NCBI GenBank assembly: GCA_033439685.1
Contig: JAUEDM010000006.1
Span: forward strand, 3,782,001-3,846,000
Origin: Apodospora peruviana
Taxonomy: Eukaryota > Ascomycota > Sordariomycetes > Sordariales > Lasiosphaeriaceae
Reading direction: 5' to 3'
DNA: 64,000 nt
The notes below the pieces were generated by a model. That model made no database searches. It was not told where the DNA came from and saw only the letters and a program-made list of their open reading frames with translations. The translations under genes and the position numbers were made by a program. This document shows positions 44,023-54,314 of this stretch, in pieces; position 1 is the first letter of the stretch; the number at the start of each line of letters is the position of its first letter.

Positions 44023-45688
44023 ATGGCGTTGAGCACACCGTCTCCAATGCTTGTGCTTGTAGCTGTCGTTGCTTTGTTGATATTCGCTGCATCGTCCTTC
44101 AGAAAGAAACCCGACCTGAGAGAACCTCCTTATGTCTCGGAGACAATCCCCTATGTCAGTCATATATACGGCCTCCTCAAACATGGGCTGCGGTATTTCG
44201 ATCTCGTCAGGTGACTCTCACATCCACCTCCACCACCCCAACATACCACAAAACTAACCAAAGTGCAGCGCCCAACAACCTCACCCCATATTCACCATCG
44301 AGCTCCCGGGACAGAAGAACTACATCGTGACATCCCCTGAACTAGTCCAAGCCGTGCAGCGAAATGTCACGTCTCTGTCCTTCAGCCCCGCCATGATTCC
44401 GGCCTTCCGCCGAATGATGGACATTGACGAAGAAGGCATTTCGCTAATCTTCAAAGACGCCCACATGACGACCGGGTTCTACGGTGAAATCCACCGCATC
44501 CAGAAAGCTTCGCTGCTTCCTGGGACGGAGTCACTAGACCAGCTGTGCAATCTGGTCAGAACTAGACTCATGCACGACGTGAACAATTTTCCGTCTGTTC
44601 AGGTCATCGATTTGTATGCCTGGATCCAAGATCTGTTCATGAGATCCAACAACTCGGCCTGTTTTGGGGATCAAGATCCGTTTACCCTTGACTCATCGCT
44701 GAATGCCACATTCTGGTCCGTCCATTCCTATCTTTCTCTCCCCGGGAACCATTCCCTAACATGACACAATAGGCAATGGGAAGCCAACATCAAAACCCTC
44801 CTCCTCGGCATCCCGTGGATTTTGAATCCCACAAGCTACACCGCCGCCAAATCTTCGCGAGAGAAACTCGTCGCAGCATTCACCACGTACCTCAACTCCA
44901 ACGGCTTATCGTCCGCATGCTCCTTTATCCAAGGCCTTTCCGGGCTGGGCATCGGCCGCGGCTTGAGCACAGAAAACAACGCCAAAGCGTTGATCGGCTC
45001 CATCCTCGCCATAGTCGGCAACACCATCCCCACGACATTTTGGCTACTAGTGCACGTCTACTCCCGTCCAGCTTTGCTATTGTCCATCAGAGCCGAACTG
45101 GAGGCCATCATGACAAGCCCCTCAGATATGTCTGGAGTCATATCGCTTAGTTATGTCCTGATAAAGGAGAAATGCCCCGTCTTTCTGTCCGTCTACGACG
45201 AAGTCTTGCGTCTTACAAGCGGCATCGCGACTGTCAGATACACAATGGAAGACACGCTCATCAACGACACTTGGCTGCTCAAAAAGAGTGCGCAGGTTCA
45301 GATGCCGACGGCATATATTCATACTGATCCCACAACGTGGGGTTCTGACGCAGAACAGTTTGATGCGGAACGGTTCCTTGAGGGTAAGGTGAAGAGGTTA
45401 TCGAGGGAGGAGAGGACGAAGCGCAATGCGGCGTTTCGGCCGTTTGGTGGTGGGAACGTGATGTGTCCGGGTAGACATTTTGCCAGCCATGAAGTACTTG
45501 GGTTCGTGGGGACGGTTTTTCTTGGGTGGGATATGGAGCCTGTTGTTGATGGGAATGAAGAGAAAGGGGGATGGAAGGTTCCGGAGATGGATAGGAGTAA
45601 ATTGCCTCTCACGAGTTTGAAGCCCGCAACGGATGTGAAGGTTAGATTGGTCAGGAGGGAAGGCTGGGAGAAGACGGTGTTTGAGTGA
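44023..45688 (+). CDS. Cytochrome P450 (cluster P450 E, CYP7/8-like)
   Basis: Three exons (44023-44210, 44269-44715, 44773-45688) give about 516 residues. Membrane anchor MLVLVAVVALLIFAASSF, then REPPYVSETIPYVSHIYGLL. Intron 1 falls before AQQPHPIFTIELPGQKNYIV, and intron 2 inside FWQWEANIKTLL. The I-helix region GSILAIVGNTIPTTFWLLVH lacks AGxET, as in P450 C. The K-helix is YDEVLRLTSG (EVLR) and the haem loop FRPFGGGNVMCPGRHFASHE. It belongs to the same broad prostacyclin-synthase/sterol-hydroxylase-like group as P450 C but is clearly diverged. Introns are 58 and 57 bp, GT..AG. Substrate unknown. Confidence 0.88.
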
Positions 45689-47631
45689 TGGATGGACACT
45701 TATGTAAGTACTCGCAAATAAATGTTTGGCTGTAACGCCGGTAATAATCCAAATATTTGGTGGCCTATTGTCCACCAAACAGATCGATTCGCAGAGTAAC
45801 CGCATGCAATAGACCGGGTGCAAGATAACGCCAGAGTGAACAGCAAGGCTGTATCCCGAGCGCCGGCCTTACTGACGCTTCAGATCGGAGTCAGGCGGGA
45901 TAAGAGTTCAGGACTGGATTGGATTTTCTCGGCTCTGCCAGCGATGCCTACCATGAGGAGTCTGAGGTCAAACGCGGTCTACAGCAGGCTCAATTTGGAT
46001 GGTTTATGGCAGTAAGCGGCAAAACATTTCCAGCGCTAGGCGGCTGGCGGCTGGACGTCAGTAGAATTTGAAAGGGGGTACTCAAAGATGAGACGGAAGG
46101 CAGGGGAAGGCGCCGCAATGACGGTGCCTGGGACGGCGACGCATCGACTTCACCAACTACAATCAATAATGAAAAGACTATTTTAATACCAGGTGGACGT
46201 CCTGAACGGTCTCATAATTGGCTATTGAAGGTGGGAGGGGGCAGCAAGTTCGGCCCTTGGGTGTGTGAGCTTGAGGGACCGAACCTCGGCAGGCGGTATA
46301 TAGGTTTTCTCAACACTCACCCTTTCGCATCAGAACACATCAAGGCAACTTGGCGCAGTGGTTAATCGCCTCATTTCCCGAGCCTATTAAATCTCTGTCG
46401 GACAGGACCCTTCCCCGGCACGCCCAACGGACAGCGTTGTGAGTTCGATTCACCTCTGGTTCACTTTGTTTTTCTTCTTTTTTGGAACTTTCTCTGCCGC
46501 TTTATTCCATCTCTCTTTCTTACCCAACCTTTTCTTTATATTATCACATTCAAGAGCTACTGTTTAAAGAGTACAAGGCTCGAAGCGAAAAATGCTCTTC
46601 TCGAACACCACTATCATCTGTAGGGCTACGTAAGGTACGGGATTCTTGGAGACTCCCGCCGGCTTTACCCTGAGATAATCCTCTTATTTATACAAGTTAG
46701 CAACATTTGCCAACCGCAATAGAGATTCTCATTCCATTTCCACGGTAACCATTAGTTACACAAAACGGAACCCTGCAGCTATATATCACATGAATAAACC
46801 TTGGAGAGTATAATACGATTCGCGTCAGGCTTCGTACACTTGTCGGTTCGTGAATCATAAAACCCCATCTAGAAAAGTTGCCGAACTATCATGTGTATTC
46901 CAAGTCGTGATTTATTACTGTCATCACTATTTAGGCGACTGAATCTCCTGATTAGCCGGCAGTATTCAGCAAGACCCGGAAGCAGGGCAATGCGAAAGGT
47001 TGAACGAGTTGGGTTAAAGATGAAATCCACATTCAGTCAAGGCTTTGAAGGTCCGTTCAGTTAGACTTCGATCCTTCGGACAATAGTCTATAAAAGCGGA
47101 GCCCTATCGATGGCGTCTTTGAAACCTTGGCGGGATATCTCGCCGAAATAGGCAGGTGTGAAATTTCTGCTCTTGATGCGGCTCACAGCATCCTGAAGAA
47201 AATTTTCGGCAAGGAAGAAGGCGATGACACTTGCATCAGACCTTTCGCCCAGCTGGGCAAAGTAGTCCGCTGTGGCCATGTGCCTGGCTTGCACGAATCT
47301 AGAACCACTTGAGCCCTCAAAAACCATTACCATGGACTTGGGGATCAGGGGTTTCATTGAACCATCGCAACTTTTCTCCACAGGCGATCCTTGGCTAAGG
47401 TAACCCTTAGGCGGATGACGATATTCATGTGATAGAGCACGCAATTTACTATTGAATCGAAAAACAGGATGTGGAGGCTCGCCACTGCAACTAACCCTTC
47501 TCAGCTGTCGGTGAACCATACGAATAATCCTTAAATATGTGTTCGCCTCAAATTCTCTTCCTAATTTCTTGGAAAGGGGTTCGAGCCTCATCGCCGACTC
47601 TCAAGTTTCGACAACACCCCTCCCAGCAAAG
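45689..47631. other. Intergenic, 1.9 kb
   Basis: Holds the tRNA-like Pol III element at 46344 and the transporter promoter. The 167-codon minus frame at 47088-47591 overlaps the transporter leader and has no recognised motif, so it was not called as a gene. Confidence 0.5.
46344..46464 (+). other. tRNA-like element with A- and B-box (tRNA pseudogene or SINE-like)
   Basis: An A-box-like sequence (tggcgcagtgg, 46351-46361) preceded by ggcaact, and a B-box-like sequence (gagttcgattc, about 46441-46451), lie about 80 bases apart. A T run (tttttc) follows near 46470. The acceptor stem does not pair and the T stem is poor, so it is not a standard tRNA. It may be a decayed intron-containing tRNA or a tRNA-derived SINE head. 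Confidence 0.4.
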
Positions 47632-48975
47632 ATGGCGTTCCACAGAAGCGTCCTGGCCCAGATGATAATCTGCGGCCTGATCGCCCTCCTCGGACCAGGC
47701 CTCTGGAATGCAAACAATTCCCTCGGCGCTGGCGGCGCCCTGCTGCCCTATCTTGTCAACGGCGGCAACTCGCTCGTCTTTGGGCTGATGGGCCTCTTCT
47801 GCATCCTATCGCCCATCTTCGTCAACAAGATCGGCGTCAAAAAGACGCTCATCGCCGGTACTTTGGGGTGGTCCGTCTACTCTGCGGCGCTGTACCAGAA
47901 TAACCGCTTCGGCACGGAATGGTTTGTCATGCTCGGCGCCGCCATCTGCGGCATCAGCGCCGGACTCTACTGGGCGTCGGAGGGCGCCGTCATCCTCTCG
48001 TACCCCGAGCACGCCAAGCGCGGCCGCTACCTCGCCCTGTGGCTGGGCTTCAAGAACAGCGGCCAGCTCATCGGCGGCGCCATCAACCTCGGCCTGAACG
48101 CGAAAACGGCAACCAGCGGCAAGGTCAACTGGATCACGTTGCTGGTGTTTGTAATTCTCCAGGCTTTCGCGCTGCCGCTGGCGTTTCTGCTCTCGCCGCC
48201 TGACAAGACTGAACGGTCAGACGGGACCAAGATTGTTGTTGAAGCCAAGACTTCCACAAAAGAACAGCTCCGGCAGCTGTGGAAGACGGCGACCACCCGC
48301 CAGGTTGGGTTATTACTGCCCGTCTTCTTCGCGAGCTGGTTCTACTGGGGCTACGCGTCGACATATTTGACGTTGTACTTTTCCGTGCGAGCCCGCGCGC
48401 TGGCCTCGTTCCTATCGGCCATCACGGGCACCATCGCATGCATCATCTTCGGCATGTTCCTCGACTCGAAACGCTTCACCGTCAAGTTCCGCATCCGAGT
48501 CGGGTTCGGGCTGTCGTGCGGCCTGTTCACGCTCATGTGGATCTGGGTCATGATCATCCAGCACGAGTACGAAGCCAACCCGCCCAAGGGTTTGGATTGG
48601 ACATCCACCGGATTTGGGCGGGGTTTTGGGCTGTACATCATGCTACAGACGATTGGAAACATGGTGCAGAATTATCTGTATTTCTTGATCGGCACGATCG
48701 GGGACGGGACGTCGGAGCTGGCACGTGGTACCGGGTTGTTGAGGGGTGTTGAGAGTTGGGGACAGTGTGCTTCTTTCGGCATCAGCAGCAGCAAGTTCTC
48801 GCCGTTTTACACGACTGTTATCAATGTGGTGTTTTGGACTTTGAGTTTGATTCCCGCTGCTGTTACGATTTGGCAGGTTCAGGATAGGAAGCATGTTGAG
48901 GAGCGAGTGGATGAGAATGCGTCGGTGTCAGAAGAACCCGTCTCTGAGAAGACGGGTAGCAAGCAAGAGTTGTGA
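47632..48975 (+). CDS. UNC-93-like MFS transporter
   Basis: A 447-residue intronless frame from the ATG at 47632 with about 11-12 membrane segments. Family features: QMIICGLIALLGPGLWNANN at the start, ALLPYLVNGGNSLVFGLMGL, GAAICGISAGLYWASEGAVI, SYPEHAKRGRYLALWLGFKN and the central loop before LPVFFASWFYWGYASTYLTL. This is the fungal UNC-93-like branch of the major facilitator superfamily, whose cargo is mostly unknown. The polar C-terminal tail is acidic and basic mixed. Position at the right end of the P450/acyltransferase run makes it a candidate exporter for the cluster product, but that is inference from neighbourhood only. Confidence 0.85.
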   Translation: MAFHRSVLAQMIICGLIALLGPGLWNANNSLGAGGALLPYLVNGGNSLVFGLMGLFCILSPIFVNKIGVKKTLIAGTLGWSVYSAALYQNNRFGTEWFVMLGAAICGISAGLYWASEGAVILSYPEHAKRGRYLALWLGFKNSGQLIGGAINLGLNAKTATSGKVNWITLLVFVILQAFALPLAFLLSPPDKTERSDGTKIVVEAKTSTKEQLRQLWKTATTRQVGLLLPVFFASWFYWGYASTYLTLYFSVRARALASFLSAITGTIACIIFGMFLDSKRFTVKFRIRVGFGLSCGLFTLMWIWVMIIQHEYEANPPKGLDWTSTGFGRGFGLYIMLQTIGNMVQNYLYFLIGTIGDGTSELARGTGLLRGVESWGQCASFGISSSKFSPFYTTVINVVFWTLSLIPAAVTIWQVQDRKHVEERVDENASVSEEPVSEKTGSKQEL

Positions 48976-49317
48976 TGATTCAGACATGCATAGATGAGAT
49001 GTTATTTTTCCATACGTTTTAATAATATTCATCTGACATCAAGTCCATTTAAGTAACTCGTTGGCAATAAGGCATGACCGACCCATTGTTTGATGAAGGC
49101 TTTAGGGGCCAAAAAACACATGATGATTGCAAGGTTTTCCAAACGACCAATTTGATACGCTTCTCTTGCTCCTCTCCTGTAAAACTCATTTGACTATCAC
49201 GGCGAAGTCCAAGCTAAAACGTTTAATTATCCTTATAATCAGATACCTTTTCTAGCTCCTGCTCCGACACTCCTTACGGGAATTTCCGTTTTACATAACT
49301 CTCTGCCTTCCCGGCCC
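48976..49317. other. Intergenic between convergent genes
   Basis: 3' ends of the transporter and of the hypothetical gene. Nothing recognised. Confidence 0.5.
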
Positions 49318-49809
49318 TCAGCCAGGTACCAGAGGAGTACCACTTCTTGAACCTTTGAAGAGCGTATGCCATAAACTTGTCAATGACAAATTGCTCCACC
49401 CACCCTTTGTCTGCAGCAGCAAAATCGCGTTCCTGACCCAAGTGATGCAATTCTCTTCACTCCCCTGCCTCGGTACGGCGATGGTAGCCAGCCGTGCCTT
49501 GAGCTCTTCGGGCCCTATGCCGGCGGGAAGCTTGCCGATCATGATGCGCCCAATAAAGCGCTGGCTTTGGTAGGCGCTTGTTTCCCGGTATCCGAATTTC
49601 CACCCACCGGGAATGACACCTGTCCGACTGTTCATTTGTGGATGGTCCTCGACGTGAAGGAGGCATCCCTGTCCCTTGCTGTTCTTGGGTTCGACCCAGA
49701 GGCCCCAGTGGAATATGGCCGGGCCGTAGGCTGCTTCCAGGGAAGGATTGTTGGAAATGCGGTCGCGACTGAAGGCGGCGCCATAAACGCGGTACTTGTT
49801 GCCACGCAT
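49318..49809 (-). CDS. Conserved fungal hypothetical protein (HW...NC pattern)
   Basis: A 163-residue frame without introns. It has AIFHWGLWVEPKNSKGQGCL, HVEDHPQMNSRTG, FIGRIMIGKLPAGIGPEEL and ENCITWVRNAILLLQTKGGW. The HW motif followed much later by NCxxWV is a layout I associate with a widespread family of small fungal hypothetical proteins, some of which look like papain-fold peptidases. Here the assignment rests only on the His and Cys spacing. No signal peptide. Function unknown. Confidence 0.6.
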   Translation of the reverse strand: MRGNKYRVYGAAFSRDRISNNPSLEAAYGPAIFHWGLWVEPKNSKGQGCLLHVEDHPQMNSRTGVIPGGWKFGYRETSAYQSQRFIGRIMIGKLPAGIGPEELKARLATIAVPRQGSEENCITWVRNAILLLQTKGGWSNLSLTSLWHTLFKGSRSGTPLVPG

Positions 49810-50351
49810 TGTGGGAAGTTTATGATTACAAGTGCCGGACTATCCATACAATCCAAACAAAAATTTGAGGTAACGTGTAAGAGAGCTGGAGAATATAAAG
49901 CGGGCAGAAAGCGTAGGAATTAACTTTGGTTCCGAGAAGAGATCCTCCACCAGTATTTACTCGAACACTTGATAGCTACGTATATATACCTTATTGACTT
50001 CAATGTCATGGCTCAACTTAATCTAATCCAAGCAGGCGTGGATGATAACATTGAAACACACCGAGACTTGGGACGACTGCATATCTAGCTGCTTTTGTTT
50101 TAAATACTTTGGATAACACACTTGTGTCACCCGTATTCACCACAGCGCTGCTAATTAGAGAACTGAGCCTCGAAGCGCACCATCGTTGTTTGGTGTCTGT
50201 ATTTGGGGGGCGGAAATAATGCCTTGAAATTCAGGAATACATCCGGTACGTGTGGTGCTTTGTTTCAGATCCCCACACTGCCACACCCCCATTCTCTTCC
50301 CTCAAGTAGTTCAATCAACTCTCTCCCTCTCGACCACCATCAGCTCAAGCA
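49810..50351. other. Divergent intergenic region
   Basis: Promoters of the hypothetical gene (minus) and the APH-like gene (plus). A CT-rich leader precedes 50352. Confidence 0.55.
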
Positions 50352-51431
50352 ATGGCGGAAACAACCGCCCTAAACACTGCAGCCACTCCTCCCCACCGCG
50401 TGATAAAACTGAAATCGGACAAACTACCGCCATGGCTCCGGCTACGTATTTGGACCGGCCAATTCGTCTACCACAGAAAAGCCGGCGGCGGCATGGGTAA
50501 AATTGTGCGCATCCCCTTCGGCAAGGTCGTCAAGTTCAACACGACACGAAATGAGCTCGACGCAATCGAGTACGTCCGCATCCACACTACCATACCCGTC
50601 CCAGAGCTTTACGAGGTCTACGAACAGCCCAATGGGTCAATTACTCTGGTCATGGAATGGCTCCCCGGCGACGGTGCCGAGTACGCTGCCATGACTCCCG
50701 AACGGGTCCGCGTATTCGGCCGACAACTCTCGGGCTACCTCCAACAGTTACGCAGCCTAGAACCGCCCTCTCCAAATTTTATCGGCTCGGTAAACGGGCA
50801 GGGACCCCTGCGGGACCATCGACTCGGCAACATCCCCTTCGGCCCCTCCCACAACATCGACGACTTCCACTCCTACCTCCGCCTGGGCGGGCCCTTGGAA
50901 GCTTGGACCGGCGGTCCAGAAGTCCAAGCGGTCCATCGACGTCAGGATTACAAAGTCAAATTCACTCACGCCGACCTCAACCCAACCAACATCCAGTACC
51001 ACAACGGCCGCATCGTCGGCATCATCGACTGGGAGACGGCCGGTTGGTATCCCGAGTACTGGGAGTATACAAAGATGCACTGGCTCGACAGGCCACCGTT
51101 TCAAAAGTTTTTTGATGCCGTTGAGGGAGAGGGGGCGATTGACAAGTATCACGACGAGCTGAAAGCTGAGCGCGATATCTGGCGGCTGATTAGTATGTGG
51201 CGCTATGATGATTACTATGGGAACCCCGAGAATGCTGCGGCTGTGGTTAAGGGGAGTGGGAATCGGATGGATAGTTCTAACGAGGTTGACTCTGGGGAGA
51301 GTATTGAGGCGACAAGACCAGTTGAGTGTTTGACAAAGGAGAGAGAGGTGCTGAAACCTCATCAAGGTGATGTTCAAGGTGATGTCGAACCAAGAAACCC
51401 AGAGAGGGCTACCTCGGGACTCGGAGGTTGA
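50352..51431 (+). CDS. APH family phosphotransferase-like protein
   Basis: A 359-residue intronless frame with the protein-kinase-like fold of aminoglycoside/choline phosphotransferases. GKIVRIPFGKVVKFNTTRNE holds the ATP-site Lys, and ITLVMEWLPGDGAEYAAM is the hinge. The catalytic loop is FTHADLNPTNIQYHNGRIVG (HxDxxxxN), followed by the metal-binding IIDWETAGWYPEYWEYTK. The last 60 residues are polar and look disordered. Fungal APH-like proteins are numerous and mostly uncharacterised. Small-molecule or protein O-phosphorylation is the family reaction. It sits at the edge of the cluster and may or may not belong to it. Confidence 0.85.
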   Translation: MAETTALNTAATPPHRVIKLKSDKLPPWLRLRIWTGQFVYHRKAGGGMGKIVRIPFGKVVKFNTTRNELDAIEYVRIHTTIPVPELYEVYEQPNGSITLVMEWLPGDGAEYAAMTPERVRVFGRQLSGYLQQLRSLEPPSPNFIGSVNGQGPLRDHRLGNIPFGPSHNIDDFHSYLRLGGPLEAWTGGPEVQAVHRRQDYKVKFTHADLNPTNIQYHNGRIVGIIDWETAGWYPEYWEYTKMHWLDRPPFQKFFDAVEGEGAIDKYHDELKAERDIWRLISMWRYDDYYGNPENAAAVVKGSGNRMDSSNEVDSGESIEATRPVECLTKEREVLKPHQGDVQGDVEPRNPERATSGLGG

Positions 51432-54314
51432 GATTGGGAAGTCACATTGGCACCAACTCATAGCACGAAAAGTAGTTCACGGACCTCAGACCTTTTTCCA
51501 TTCTCACGTGCGTATCGTAGCCTAGCAGCGGCATCATGAGGTAGGCATGATATCTCAAGTTCTTAAAAAGAATATGAAAGTAAAAGAAAAAAGAAAAAGA
51601 AAAAAAAAGGGGGGGGGGGAGCATACTTACCTTATTTCTTCAACGTCGTGGACTAACAAGCGCGCACCGACGAGGCCACGATATTGAAGTTTGAACGGAC
51701 TTTTTGTAGTGGTGCCCAGGTTGGGAATCGAACCCACTCTTGCGCGTTCGTTCAACGTTATGGACTTACGAGCGGGTACCGACAAGGGCGCAAGACCATG
51801 AACGAACTTTACTACTATCTGTTGGAGACTGCGCCTGAAAATCTGGTTTATAAGGGCACCCTGCTCGACACTGGCCAAGTCGCCCCGGAGCGATAACCCG
51901 TCCTCCAGCGCCCCGGATTCGCGCGCCGCCGGCTTTCGGAAGCCAGTTCCTGTTTTCATCCACACAAAACGAGATTTATTCTGCTGTTGGGAAGAGCCAT
52001 GACCTTGTTAATATTCAACAACTCCATTTGTGTATGCTTGTCATGAACCCGATTTGGTCCATCCCTTCACGTACGCAGCCTTGTCGCCAGCACACCATAT
52101 ACCTACCTAGAAGCTTATGCACGCAGATGTTACCCCAAAGAGGCAATGCTTAACGAGAAGGACGCATGGATTCATGATCCAACCCACACTGACCGAAATG
52201 TTCCTTGTAAACCTGAAAGACACTTCCCGTCCCGATAGATGAAAACCCAGCGCTGCTAAGAGGCGAAGTAATTCGGTCCGCCAACTGGACCGCCAACGCA
52301 TTCATCGACATACAAGACCATTGACGGGATGTCCCGTGTGGGGGCTGAACTGAATCAACTGATATTAAAGCTGCACGACATCACAACCTTACGACATCAA
52401 CCCTCCAGGTATGTTAACTTGAAACAGTGGTAGAGCATATTACAATGTTCGATCCAACGAACCTCTCGTCGACAGCGGCACTTTTCACAAGAATCGGCAG
52501 TGACAGTGAGTCAGTCAGTTCATCAGATGATGTCCCCATACCTACCTTCGGCAGACTTCAAGGCTTGGCAACGACCCAACAGTCCAAACCTGGTCCGTGG
52601 CACAGCATCTTGGACTTCATACCGGAACTCTCGTGGTATATATGGCCTGTTGGGACAGTGACAAGCTGAAGGGTTGGTGTGGAGGCGGGATGGTGTCGGG
52701 ATGTGGCGGTTTCATCGGGAAAATACCATGGATATCCGGGAACATATATAATGTACATGCTGCACATAACATGATCGGCAGATAACAGGATGTGTTGGGG
52801 CTGCTGTTGATTTCTCTTGAGAGTTAGTTAAGGAAGGTATTGTTGGTTTGCTTGCATATATGAATCTTGGACGACGGGCAGGATGGCACAGACGGCACGG
52901 GAAATTTCCGGCCAGGTTGGCTTCCGCTGCTGTGCCTCGTGTAGCCCGACCCCTGAACGACGCCCACCAACTGTCCGTGTGTTGTCCGTTGTCCGTCTGC
53001 ACCCTAGGCGGGTTTGCTGACTTGCAGATGCTGTCATCACATCATCTAGTGTACATGGCAGTTGAGGAACCGCGAAACACGTTGGCAAGCAGGACGGTGA
53101 AGATAGATGACGTTATCTGGTCTTTCACAGCACAGCTCAACTGAGAATGAAGTCAAGTGTCTTCGGGGTTGTCACCCATTCCGAGCTGCGACATACGCGG
53201 GAACTGAGGATCGACAAGAGGCTTGATGAAGGACTGTGATTCAGTTTGAGTGTGTGTCTGCTTGCGTGGGGGAGGAACGAGGAATGGTGTGATGATTAAT
53301 GAGGATGTTGGCCAGACTGTCGAGCCTGCCCTTCACACCACCTTCAGTTGTTTCCCCTCGCCACTGCAGGAACAGAACGCCTCTTTTAATGAGAGATGTT
53401 ATTTTGGAGGCGGAAAGCGCGGGGGTGATTCAGGCACCAGGCAGAGGAGGAAAAGGAGGGGTTCATGTGGCTCTTGCCGGGCTGATCCAAATTTGGCTGA
53501 GACTCGTGCTTTCTCTTCTCGAAAACAGTCGACCGATGACATCACAGATCGAATGATGCCATGGTTCGTCAATTTCCCATGCTTCTTCGTTCTTTCCTTG
53601 TGAACGAACAAACCATCCAGCACCGGGAGTTGGCAGGCGCGGGGCGTCCGATAGTCTGGGATCCGGAGCGCTTAACCCTGTCGACGTGACCGGGAGCTTA
53701 GGGGTATTCCAACCAATCGGGCTCCGGCATAGTCGTCTTGGCTGTTGGCGGCGCTCGCGACTGGCGTCTCCCCCGCAATCTCGTTGGTCAATGATTTCAC
53801 AATTACAACCAATCACGATCGGAAGACGGTGTGAGAGCAAGCGAGGAAAACGTCCTCACGTGTGTCTCCGGAATACACGACGCTGAGTGGCTGCGAATTC
53901 GACATTTTTTCGGATCATGATTTTATTTTGTGCATTCGGTTTAACCCACTTCGAAGCTTTCAGCCATGGTTTGTACCAGACATAACGGATTGATAAGGAT
54001 GAGAAGAAAATTATCGGGAAGAGGGGGAGGAGAAAAAAGAAAGGAACGCGAACATGTGGTGCTTGACGAACTTGGAGGGGCGGATTGCACGGCACGGTGA
54101 ATAATCAATTAACAGACGGGTCTGGACTGTTGAAGTCCGTTTCCTTTTGTACTTCCTTGCTCCCCTTTCCCCTCGTTCATTCGTTTCACTTGTGTTGTGA
54201 TGGTCTTTCACGTCTTGCTATTGACGCCTCCAGTTCCGTCACTCGTGGTGCGTATCATGTCTGGCCAAAGATCGCTCTAGGTCACGACCACAGCAATGTG
54301 ATGCCAAGCACAAG
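51432..54314. other. Intergenic, 2.9 kb
   Basis: Apart from the tRNA-like duplicated segments at 51640-51810 and an A8-G11 homopolymer tract near 51601-51620, no frame has a family motif. The stretch 53650-54300 is the probable long promoter of the rhodopsin-like gene. Confidence 0.5.
51643..51805 (-). repeat. Tandem tRNA-like repeat with B-box
   Basis: Two diverged copies of a segment of about 58 bases lie at about 51646-51705 and 51742-51801. They share caacgt, tggact, acaagcg/acgagcg and accgac blocks and differ largely by transitions. Between them, on the minus strand, is a good Pol III B-box and T arm (gtggg-ttcgatt-cccaa) followed by cctgggcacca. No complete cloverleaf could be built. 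Confidence 0.5.

Noticed and set aside
47088..47591. 167-codon minus-strand frame upstream of the UNC-93 transporter
   Set aside because: No signal, domain or family motif, and it overlaps the probable promoter and leader of the transporter.
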